Virus record (IMG/VR): IMGVR_UViG_3300011013_000048
Location: 1-33,789 of that record
Strand: one strand, 5' to 3'
Length of the DNA stretch: 33,789 bases
Source of the DNA: a virus
Part shown: positions 20,339 through 27,290 of the stretch, piece by piece
Layout of the letters: every line of letters starts with the position of its first letter
How positions within the stretch are numbered: the first letter of the stretch is position 1
Position numbers and translations under genes: made by a program
Notes under the pieces: generated by a model
Database searches by the model: none
Told to the model about the DNA's origin: nothing
The model's input: the letters and a program-made list of their open reading frames with translations, nothing else

Positions 20339-20367
20339 ATAATATAAAGTAGGATTAAAAAGAAAAG
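20339..20367 (-). promoter_or_regulatory. Promoter for the 19918-20307 gene
   Basis: The minus-strand CTTTTC (20362-20367), a 17-base spacer and TATTAT (20339-20344) stand in a short AT-rich gap between genes. Confidence 0.5.
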
Positions 20368-20380
20368 CGTGGGCTACTCC

Positions 20381-20632
20381 TCAGGAAACATCTTTGCCAC
20401 ATACATCACAGATGAATGAGGCCTCATTTCCGACCAGTCCGGGTTTAAGAGTAGCCCAGCTCTCGTCAGGGGCAACAATCTCACCACACCAATTACATTT
20501 AGAAGTTGAAGATTGTTCCCCTTCACAACAGGGGTCAGTTACGCATTTACAATCTGCGCACTGATAATGGCCGTGGACAAATACTTTTGGTTTGTCACAA
20601 CCACATCGTTCACAAGTGATGTTAATAGACAC
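20381..20632 (-). CDS. Multi-zinc-finger protein
   Basis: The start is a GTG (20632) behind AAGGAAAAAG; it overlaps the upstream stop by 11 bases. The 83-residue product has CERCGCDKP, CADCKC, a CC-x(n) stretch, CNWCGE and CDVCGKD, which is enough for two or three zinc ribbons. Proteins of this type bind nucleic acid or act as adaptors. It is the last gene of the replication operon before the single-gene accessory units. Confidence 0.6.
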   Translation of the reverse strand: MSINITCERCGCDKPKVFVHGHYQCADCKCVTDPCCEGEQSSTSKCNWCGEIVAPDESWATLKPGLVGNEASFICDVCGKDVS

Positions 20633-20795
20633 CTTTTTCCTTCAAAATGAAAGCCAAAATTGCACCTACAATACCCCCATAAACAAGAAGGGATACTCCT
20701 ATGAAAAGACCAATAACACTAGCACCAATTGCTAATGCACACCATGTAGATGGTTCAGATAGACGGTGTCCCCACCACGATATAAATTTTTTCAT
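20622..20795 (-). CDS. Small membrane protein, holin-like
   Basis: This 57-residue frame at ATG 20795 encodes MKKFISWWGHRLSEPSTW followed by two hydrophobic stretches (CALAIGASVIGLFIGVSLLVY and GGIVGAILAFIL) and a charged end. The size and two membrane segments fit a class II holin or a similar pore or anchor. LSEPSTW before the first segment recalls phage holins by eye only. A second holin-like gene far from the late operon would be unusual. It starts 3 bases after the polymerase stop. Confidence 0.5.
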   Translation of the reverse strand: MKKFISWWGHRLSEPSTWCALAIGASVIGLFIGVSLLVYGGIVGAILAFILKEKGVY

Positions 20796-20797
20796 TC

Positions 20798-22717
20798 TTA
20801 TACCTGCATTTTGCCACTACCATCCCCTATACTACGTTGCCATGGTTTATCTGTAAATACCGTTTTTGCCGATCCCCAGTCTTCCCCATATTCAATATCC
20901 ACCTTAGACGGAACTGCTAACTCTACACAGTTTTCCATAATATCAGCAATTTCTCGTATTTGATCAGGGTCACTAGCAGAAAAACACAATTCATCATGGA
21001 CTTGGAGCAAAGGAATAAAATTCTTTTTGAAAAGTTGGCTCATCGCGGCCTTTGTTTGATCAGCGGCAGATCCTTGGATCAATCGATTAAGAGCTTTATG
21101 GGTAAATGCTCGTTTGATACTGGCCCCGTATTCTGCGGATGCTTTTTCAAAGGTAGAAATTTTCCCAATTCCAAATTGCCTTGGTTCCCATAAATCAAAG
21201 CGACACTTCCTCCCTAGTATTGTTCGTATAAACCCTTTACTAGAAGCGCGGTTTCTACAGTAGTCACTTAACATTTTTACAAAAGGAACTTTACGATGGT
21301 ACTGCTGGAAAAGATCTTTGGCTTCTTCCAGTGGTATATTCAATTGAGAAGCGAGCTTCTTTTCACCCATTGAATAAAACAAACCTAGATTAATATCTTT
21401 TGCTTGTCGTCTTGGAATAGAAGCCATTTCAGCAACGATAGAATGGAAATCTGCTTCCCCCTCTTTATAGGCTTCAACAACTGCGTCGACTTCTGGCAGT
21501 TCCAAGAGCGAAGCATAATGAACGACAAGCCTTGGCTCTTGTTGAGAATAGTCTATAGAAACCCACTTTTCACCTTTTTCCGGTACAAAGATGGAACGGA
21601 TCAGGGGGCCAAGAATCTTATGACGAGCAGGAATTTGCTGGAGGTTAGGGTTGCTGTAACTAAAACGTCCAGATACAGTACCTCCGGAATCAGATCGTAG
21701 AGGGTGTATATCCCCATGGATTCTTCCATCATGTTGATATCTCATAATTGAATTGATAAAAGTTGTGTTGGCTTTGTTATATTCTCGGGCTTCTAAAATA
21801 AGACGAGGTAATTCATGGGGATGATCTTGCAAAAAAGCTCTATCAATTTTGGGTGCTTTTGTTTTTTCTGTACGTTCGTAGGGTATTTTTGCTTTATCAA
21901 ATAATCCACCAATAGATCTGGAATTCCATATCTCAACTTCATACCCATATTCTTTTTTAATTTTCCGAAAAATTTTGCGCTCACGTTTTTCCAAATCTAT
22001 TTGAATTTTGTCAGCTTTTTCTAGATCAACCCGTACTCCTTGCCATCGCATTTCTAACAAGAGGGGTAACAGAGATAATTCTAAATCTAAAACAAAATTG
22101 AGATCAGTTTTAAGGATTTCAGTTTTAAGAGCTTTCCATAAATCTAAAGTTGCTCTAGCATCTTGTTCCGCATACGGGCCTACATACATAGAGGGGAGTT
22201 TCCACATTTCCCCTTTAGCATCTACCCCCCATTCTTTTGCTGCTTCTCGTAGTAACTTTTCATCTTTTGAAGAGGCTAGGTAAGTTTTGGCTAAAGCATT
22301 AAGTGCGTAAGAAAAGCGATTTTCATCAAGGAGAGGGGCAGCTATTAAAGTATCTTTAATGGCCCCTTTAACTGGGACTCCTTCTCGTTTAAGCCATCCT
22401 AAATCATAAAGAGCATTATGGAATACTTTATCCGATTCTGTGGATAATTGATCTTTCAGCCAATTTAAGATTAAAGTGGCATCTAGGTTACTTCCATTAT
22501 CATGTCGTATAGGGAAATAGCCAGCCCACCCATCAACTGCTACAGATACGCCAATAACATAGCCATTGCCTGTTGCCCACCCAGACCCTTTGGTTCGAAG
22601 GTCCGGATCACATGTTTCTAAATCTATGGCAATTACTTTAGCGTCTTTTAGATTTGGTAGTGTTTCTGGAGGACACCATGGGCTTTCTGTTTGGAGCAGC
22701 GGAATTTGATAGGCCAC
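20798..22717 (-). CDS. polA: DNA polymerase I family (family A) with proofreading domain
   Basis: The 639-residue enzyme replicates the phage genome. The 3'-5' exonuclease motifs are VIAIDLETCD (Asp32, Glu34), FHNALYDLGWL (Asp105) and YAEQDARATLDLW (Tyr182, Asp186). The polymerase motifs are SGRFSYSNPNLQQIPAR, motif A WVSIDYSQQEPR (Asp389), motif B PRRQAKDINLGLFYSMG (Lys440, Tyr448) and motif C LLQVHDELCFS (His574, Asp575, Glu576). There is no 5' nuclease domain, as usual for phage. Leu444 stands where E. coli has Phe762, a change noted in phage polymerases and proposed to relate to lifestyle. The preceding small gene overlaps its start by 80 bases. Confidence 0.95.
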   Translation of the reverse strand: MAYQIPLLQTESPWCPPETLPNLKDAKVIAIDLETCDPDLRTKGSGWATGNGYVIGVSVAVDGWAGYFPIRHDNGSNLDATLILNWLKDQLSTESDKVFHNALYDLGWLKREGVPVKGAIKDTLIAAPLLDENRFSYALNALAKTYLASSKDEKLLREAAKEWGVDAKGEMWKLPSMYVGPYAEQDARATLDLWKALKTEILKTDLNFVLDLELSLLPLLLEMRWQGVRVDLEKADKIQIDLEKRERKIFRKIKKEYGYEVEIWNSRSIGGLFDKAKIPYERTEKTKAPKIDRAFLQDHPHELPRLILEAREYNKANTTFINSIMRYQHDGRIHGDIHPLRSDSGGTVSGRFSYSNPNLQQIPARHKILGPLIRSIFVPEKGEKWVSIDYSQQEPRLVVHYASLLELPEVDAVVEAYKEGEADFHSIVAEMASIPRRQAKDINLGLFYSMGEKKLASQLNIPLEEAKDLFQQYHRKVPFVKMLSDYCRNRASSKGFIRTILGRKCRFDLWEPRQFGIGKISTFEKASAEYGASIKRAFTHKALNRLIQGSAADQTKAAMSQLFKKNFIPLLQVHDELCFSASDPDQIREIADIMENCVELAVPSKVDIEYGEDWGSAKTVFTDKPWQRSIGDGSGKMQV

Positions 22718-22841
22718 TTTCTTCCCCTAAAATTATAAAAGGTTTTTTACATGAACATTTAGGCCACTTAAAATCTTCAAAAAAGTCTTCAGGAATTTCG
22801 TATTCCTCGTCCCCGCATTTACATTTTAAGGGTATGTTCAT
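22638..22841 (-). CDS. Small zinc-binding protein overlapping polA
   Basis: I start at ATG 22841 (MNIPLKCKCGDEEYEIP), giving 67 residues; the frame runs back to 22916 but that part lies in the upstream gene. CKCG and CSCKKP, about 25 residues apart, form a likely zinc site. The tail is basic and overlaps the polymerase start by 80 bases in another frame. No ribosome site is visible, so confidence is moderate. Confidence 0.5.
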   Translation of the reverse strand: MNIPLKCKCGDEEYEIPEDFFEDFKWPKCSCKKPFIILGEESGLSNSAAPNRKPMVSSRNTTKSKRR

Positions 22842-22848
22842 TTTTTTA

Positions 22849-23280
22849 TTATACGACCCGTAATGAAGGGTCGCTCTGATTAATGTCTTCCTCACATCCG
22901 TCGCTAGGGGGTCCACCGCTATTTCCTAGGGTATTTCCTTCTAAAAACTGAAAGGCCTCCTGAGACTCGTCCGTAGGAGCATGCAGGCTATAACCGCCTA
23001 GCTCAGCCCTCATTTCAGCTTCAACTAGGAATAAATATCGCCTTAAATCCCCAATATCATCCAATATTCCTGTTGGGGATGGGTCTTCATAAATTGTATT
23101 GAAAATATCGTACTGAAATTTCTTAACTTGATTTTCTATACGGTCCCACTTACGGGCCAGCATCATAAATGCACCCATACCACCACGTTTCTTCCAGCTA
23201 TTCCCATAGCTCTTTTCGGCATTAACCAATGCTTCTACATCATAGGAAGCAACCTCTTCTATAGCTTCTTTGATTCCCAT
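22849..23280 (-). CDS. DUF1599-like nucleotide-modification-associated protein
   Basis: In this 143-residue protein, residues 20-92 hold AEKSYGNSWKKRGGMGAFMMLARKWDRIENQV and GILDDIGDLRRYLFLVEAEM. This is the pattern of the DUF1599 family, which I recall being named for its link to nucleotide modification in phages. The helical layout and paired acidic residues recall MazG-type all-alpha NTP pyrophosphatases, so it may clean the nucleotide pool of the unmodified dNTP. The last 50 residues are polar and probably disordered. It follows the thymidylate-synthase-like gene and overlaps it by about 22 bases, which supports a shared role. Confidence 0.75.
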   Translation of the reverse strand: MGIKEAIEEVASYDVEALVNAEKSYGNSWKKRGGMGAFMMLARKWDRIENQVKKFQYDIFNTIYEDPSPTGILDDIGDLRRYLFLVEAEMRAELGGYSLHAPTDESQEAFQFLEGNTLGNSGGPPSDGCEEDINQSDPSLRVV

Positions 23281-24317
23281 TTACTTGCTCTCCTCTCCAA
23301 CCATTCTATACTAGCCTTTCTCCAATCTAAAGCCTCTATTTCTTTAGCGGTCGAAATAGCATCTTTATATTCTCTATGGATTTGTCCCATGTGCCAAGCC
23401 AAAAACATTTTATGCGCAGTCTTTGAAAAAAACCTATTCGTATACTCCGGAGGTGCCGGTGGAAAACTAACGGAATGCCCCATAAAAGTTCGAGTATATC
23501 CTAAAAAATTCTCTATATCCACATCGGCTTGGTTTCTATCTTCAAAAATAGGTGCAGGGGTATAATGCAATCCATCAGGGTTTAACCCTACATAAGAATC
23601 ATACCATAAATAATCATGTTCATGTCTTTCAAGAATAGGTAGCATTTTATGGAAGGGTTCTTCATAAGCATGGTAACTGTCACTGACATGATAATAGTCC
23701 CCTACTTCAATTCCAATTTGAGAAGCTATGTATTCTTGAAGAATTGAGAAGTGCACAGCATTTGCCCCATATGTGCCCCAGATAATATCGTTAGAGCGGC
23801 AAAGAACAGTCATGTTTAATTTGTTGTTCTTTCTTTTAAAATAAATATGAGTATTACAAGGAACATCTTTGTAGTCTTCTATAGCCCTTTTTAGATCTTC
23901 AGAATCCCACATAGTTACTACTGCTCGTCTACTATTTGGATCTTCTATTAAATGTGAAACGGCAAGGTCTAGCTGATCGCTGTGAAAATACTTACGCCAT
24001 CGATACCCATAGGCCCCGTTTAATCTCCACCCGTCATCTGAGTATTCCATCATTCGTTTATTAAAGAATCTTACATAATCAACATCTTCCTGCCCACCTA
24101 ACATCCAAAGGGCTTCAAACAAATGGAAGAAAGGATTTGCATCTCTTGTTGGACTGAATAGCACCCGTTCCTTGGGGCAAAGATATTTAGTAGTGACAGG
24201 ATGGGGATACTCCAATACTCTTCCAGTACGAGTCTCGTGCCAAACCCCACTTGCCTTTAAATGTTCTAGCCCAAGGTATAAGGCCTCCGTGACATTTCTT
24301 GCTTGGATAGTTAACAT
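23259..24317 (-). CDS. Thymidylate synthase family enzyme, possible dUMP hydroxymethylase
   Basis: This 352-residue enzyme carries the family features: VTTK (41-44), DDGWRLNGAYGYRWR (94-108), catalytic Cys154 in DVPCNTHI, RSND (174-177), HFSILQEYIASQIG and SYHAY (214-218). Thymidylate synthase makes dTMP from dUMP; phage relatives instead make 5-hydroxymethyl-dUMP or -dCMP for modified DNA. The usual GLPFN motif is replaced by GTYGAN (181-186), which shifts or removes the Asn that reads the pyrimidine. The C-terminus (RRASKWESKKL) does not look like the usual closing tail. I infer a hydroxymethylase or other 5-substituting enzyme, given its neighbours; ordinary dTMP synthesis cannot be ruled out. 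ATG follows the upstream stop with no gap. Confidence 0.8.
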   Translation of the reverse strand: MLTIQARNVTEALYLGLEHLKASGVWHETRTGRVLEYPHPVTTKYLCPKERVLFSPTRDANPFFHLFEALWMLGGQEDVDYVRFFNKRMMEYSDDGWRLNGAYGYRWRKYFHSDQLDLAVSHLIEDPNSRRAVVTMWDSEDLKRAIEDYKDVPCNTHIYFKRKNNKLNMTVLCRSNDIIWGTYGANAVHFSILQEYIASQIGIEVGDYYHVSDSYHAYEEPFHKMLPILERHEHDYLWYDSYVGLNPDGLHYTPAPIFEDRNQADVDIENFLGYTRTFMGHSVSFPPAPPEYTNRFFSKTAHKMFLAWHMGQIHREYKDAISTAKEIEALDWRKASIEWLERRASKWESKKL

Positions 24318-25319
24318 TTATTTCTCCCACGGTCGAGGTACTGCTCGAGTGTATGGCCCATTACTTAATGCAGCTTGAATGATTAAATCATCCTTTTCGT
24401 CCGGTTTTTCTAAATCTAATTGTCCCTGAGGATCCGGTAATAATCCTGGGCGGTAACTAAGTGCGTCACAACCGTCACATGGACCGAAATCTCGCATCCC
24501 ATGGTACAATTTTTTCCGTGCTGCATTAAATGGGTCGCTTTGCCAAATCTCTTCAAACGTAGTTTCTTGCTCCAAAATATTACCACATTGGTAATGTCCT
24601 GGCCAATCATTGCAACAGATTGCAACACTACCATCCCATCTTACAGACAGTTCTCTAAAAACTTTTGCACACCTCTTTCCCGCCGCTCGATCATTTTTGG
24701 GGAAAGCCGCTCCAGCATGATTGTTTAAAGTAGAGTGGTTTCCTTTAGTGGCTTGAGCTATATCTTGTACTACTACAATATCATGGTCCCCAGGTTTTCT
24801 ACGGCGATGAGGATTAGCCTTTTTAGTGGAAGGATACTCAAGGATTTTATGGAAGCCTTTGTATTGTTCCCGAACTTTATCACAAATCTTTATACCTTCA
24901 TAGTTATCCAATAAAAGTACGTTGATTCCTGCTTCCATTAAGTCATTAATATTTTTTGTTAAGTCACCTTTTAACAAGCCCACCCCATTTGATGTCATCT
25001 GAAGATGCGTTTTAGGTAATTGCTTTCTAAATAATTGAACAATGTCTTTAAAATTGGGATTCATTGTTGGTTCTCCATGCATAGCCATTTCTATGCGAGG
25101 ATTCCATTTATTAGAGCGAATAGCTTGTGCCAATTTACTGACTAAAGTATGGGCATGTGCATAATTTAAATACTTGTAAGGGTCTGATTTTTTACCCCGT
25201 TTATCTTTAGGACCATTCGCTCCATTTTTACGAATAGAAGCAATACCACAAAAGGCACAAGCTAAGTTGCACCCTTCTGTTAATTCAATTTGAACACAGT
25301 ATGGAGGATTCTGTTTCAT
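24318..25319 (-). CDS. Radical SAM enzyme with SPASM domain
   Basis: In this 333-residue protein, Cys17, Cys21 and Cys24 (EGCNLACAFC) form the CxxxCxxC site for the iron-sulfur cluster that splits S-adenosylmethionine. MAMHGEPTMNPNF resembles the GGEP strand that binds SAM, with AMHGEP in place of GGEP. From about residue 218 a SPASM-like part follows: RCAKVFRELSVRWDGSVAICCNDW, GNI, FEEIW and FGPCDGCD, with enough cysteines for one or two more clusters. SPASM enzymes usually alter peptides, but some act on small molecules or sugars. In this cassette it could make a carbon bond or rearrange the substituent on a base. The start overlaps the glycosyltransferase stop (TAATG). Confidence 0.85.
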   Translation of the reverse strand: MKQNPPYCVQIELTEGCNLACAFCGIASIRKNGANGPKDKRGKKSDPYKYLNYAHAHTLVSKLAQAIRSNKWNPRIEMAMHGEPTMNPNFKDIVQLFRKQLPKTHLQMTSNGVGLLKGDLTKNINDLMEAGINVLLLDNYEGIKICDKVREQYKGFHKILEYPSTKKANPHRRRKPGDHDIVVVQDIAQATKGNHSTLNNHAGAAFPKNDRAAGKRCAKVFRELSVRWDGSVAICCNDWPGHYQCGNILEQETTFEEIWQSDPFNAARKKLYHGMRDFGPCDGCDALSYRPGLLPDPQGQLDLEKPDEKDDLIIQAALSNGPYTRAVPRPWEK

Positions 25320-26359
25320 TATTGCACCAGTTTCCTGTATTCAAGCCCAATTCGAATTGCGTCATGAGCATCTAAAAGTTTCATAGCATTAACGCGAATA
25401 AACATAGCCATATACTCTGTTATTTTCCCATTCAAGAAATTAGCAAAAGATTCCCAGTCTTCAAAAGTAATACAATTTTGCTCACTTCCTTCGTCTACCA
25501 TACTATCATCAGGGCGTATCCAATCTCTATGCAATAAACAAATAGTCCCTGCATCTATAGCTTCTAGAAAAGTATATTGAGTTCCACCGCCATCCCCTTG
25601 TATTACAGAAAAGTCCGTCATATATTTAGCATTTTTGCATAGAGCCAATGCTCCCCTGAAGTCTAGCTTAAAAATAGCCCGATCTTCTACTGCGCGGTTA
25701 CTATCCTGTAGATATTCAGGGTACTTAGGAACAATTTTAGTTTTTGTATACATCCGATTTTCCGCGCCCCTGATCAATATTTGTTTGCTAGGGGGCAATA
25801 CTCTATTTGCCTCAAACAACCAATGGCTGTTTTTATCAAAATCCAATCTAGCAATATTAATTGCATAGTTTTCTCTGTTCATCCAATCACTATAATCCAA
25901 TGGATCAACAGTTCGCGCAGCCATATAAGGATGGGGAATAAAAGTTGCCTCAGGCATATGCTCGAGCATAGAACGCCTAATGACAATAACTTGCGCAGGA
26001 TCAATAAACTTTTTAAACTCAGGATTCCGTAGCTCAGTAGGATCATGTATAACAATAAAAGCCCCTTGATCTAAGAGTTTCATTGCCAGCTTACGGTGGT
26101 GCTTATCAAGAGCCGTTATAAGAAGTGGGCCTTCTAATTCTAGAACATCTTCTTCTTTTACATTGCGATAGGGAACCATATTTCCCATTTCTCTATAAAC
26201 TTTTTCAGTGCGTGTTGTTACACGAATCACTTCATGTTGATCAGATTCTGCAAAACGATCCCCCGCAAAAGGGGGCTTTCCTAAAAGCCCATGGTAAAGA
26301 TGACTGGTAAAAGTAACCCAACCTCCATACCTACTCCTGGATAAATATAGCAGCCGCAT
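25319..26359 (-). CDS. GT-B fold glycosyltransferase
   Basis: This 346-residue protein begins MRLLYLSRSRYGGWVTFTSHLYHGL, like the first strand and glycine loop of GT-B enzymes. The mid-chain AINIARLDFDKNSHWLFEANRVLP matches the vgRl-x-x-dKg-x-x-x-ll-x-A pattern that opens the donor domain. VIQGDGGGTQYTFLEAIDAG matches the donor-binding segment with its E-A-x-x-x-G core. It should pass a sugar from an activated donor. Donor and acceptor are not told by sequence. Between a nucleotidyltransferase and a radical SAM gene in a cassette with base-modification families, the acceptor may be a modified base in DNA. Surface glycan or protein are alternatives. It overlaps its upstream neighbour by 29 bases. 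Confidence 0.75.
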   Translation of the reverse strand: MRLLYLSRSRYGGWVTFTSHLYHGLLGKPPFAGDRFAESDQHEVIRVTTRTEKVYREMGNMVPYRNVKEEDVLELEGPLLITALDKHHRKLAMKLLDQGAFIVIHDPTELRNPEFKKFIDPAQVIVIRRSMLEHMPEATFIPHPYMAARTVDPLDYSDWMNRENYAINIARLDFDKNSHWLFEANRVLPPSKQILIRGAENRMYTKTKIVPKYPEYLQDSNRAVEDRAIFKLDFRGALALCKNAKYMTDFSVIQGDGGGTQYTFLEAIDAGTICLLHRDWIRPDDSMVDEGSEQNCITFEDWESFANFLNGKITEYMAMFIRVNAMKLLDAHDAIRIGLEYRKLVQ

Positions 26360-27290
26360 CGTAATCCACCCTTTCTATATCACTCTCACTCAATTCTTCT
26401 CCTAGCCATGCTTCTATAATAATAAGTTGCTCAGATGAAGAAGTATTATGAAGCCAATGATATTCTTTCTTTGCTATTTCTACAACAGAACCAACTCGTA
26501 ATGGTTTTAGTTTCTTATGAAGGAACACTTCATTAACCCAAACTTTACCCTCCCCTTGTACCACAATCCACCTTTCTTCTCGTTTAAAATGACGTTGTAA
26601 ACTTAACGCTCGACCAGGATTGATTCGTAGTATTTTTGCTCGCCATTTTTGGCCCTGTTCAAGAACTTCATATTCTCCCCATGTTCGAATAGTAGTTGAA
26701 CCAGTTGAGGAATTGTAGGTTTCAAGAAGTTCACTTGACGAAGCCTGTTTCCCCCCGCCAACATTCCAAATGAGTTTGATATTATTTTCTTCGCAATAAG
26801 CTCTCTCAGGAGTACTTTTTGAAGTTCTGTCCCCACCGTTTAAGAAGGCGATCTTTGAGTGAGTGTACCTTTCTTGAACATACCTTAATCCATTAACCAC
26901 CGTTCCATCTCTATCAGCGACAGGGGAGACCGCATGGACAGAAGAAAATTCAGAAATAATTTCAGCCCGTGTATCATAATCTAAAAAAGCTCGACCTTTT
27001 TTCCTCTTTAGCCAATCATTACTATTAAGAAGAACATGGACTTTCCCAATAGTAGCAGCTTCCCTTATTAATGCAATATGACCAGCATGGATAGGGTCAA
27101 AACCCCCACTCACAACAGCCACAGTACCACCCCATGGTACAATTTTTTCCTTATATTGTTTGTATTTATTATTACTTTTCATTTCCCTAAGTCGTTTCAT
27201 TTGATCAACAATATAAGAGTCCCAATCTTCTCCGTGTAAAGCTCCTTTATACGGACGGATAGTATTTCGATCTTGGTTGTCCTTGCCCAT
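26331..27290 (-). CDS. HIGH-motif nucleotidyltransferase fused to a cupin
   Basis: I start at ATG 27290 (MGKDNQDRNTIRPYKG) behind AGGG, giving 319 residues; the frame runs on to 27362 inside the upstream gene. Residues 55-195 form a cytidylyltransferase-like domain: SGGFDPIHAGH (61-71), NGGDR (151-155) and ASSSELL (183-189), as in RfaE-C and similar enzymes that activate phosphorylated compounds with CTP or ATP. From residue 204, WGEYEVLEQG, SLQRHFKREERWIVVQGEG and YHWLHNTSSSEQLIIIEAW form a cupin like the C-terminal part of type II mannose-6-phosphate isomerase/GDP-mannose pyrophosphorylase. The order copies that enzyme but with an unrelated nucleotidyltransferase. It probably makes the sugar donor for the next gene. 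Confidence 0.8.
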   Translation of the reverse strand: MGKDNQDRNTIRPYKGALHGEDWDSYIVDQMKRLREMKSNNKYKQYKEKIVPWGGTVAVVSGGFDPIHAGHIALIREAATIGKVHVLLNSNDWLKRKKGRAFLDYDTRAEIISEFSSVHAVSPVADRDGTVVNGLRYVQERYTHSKIAFLNGGDRTSKSTPERAYCEENNIKLIWNVGGGKQASSSELLETYNSSTGSTTIRTWGEYEVLEQGQKWRAKILRINPGRALSLQRHFKREERWIVVQGEGKVWVNEVFLHKKLKPLRVGSVVEIAKKEYHWLHNTSSSEQLIIIEAWLGEELSESDIERVDYDAAAIFIQE

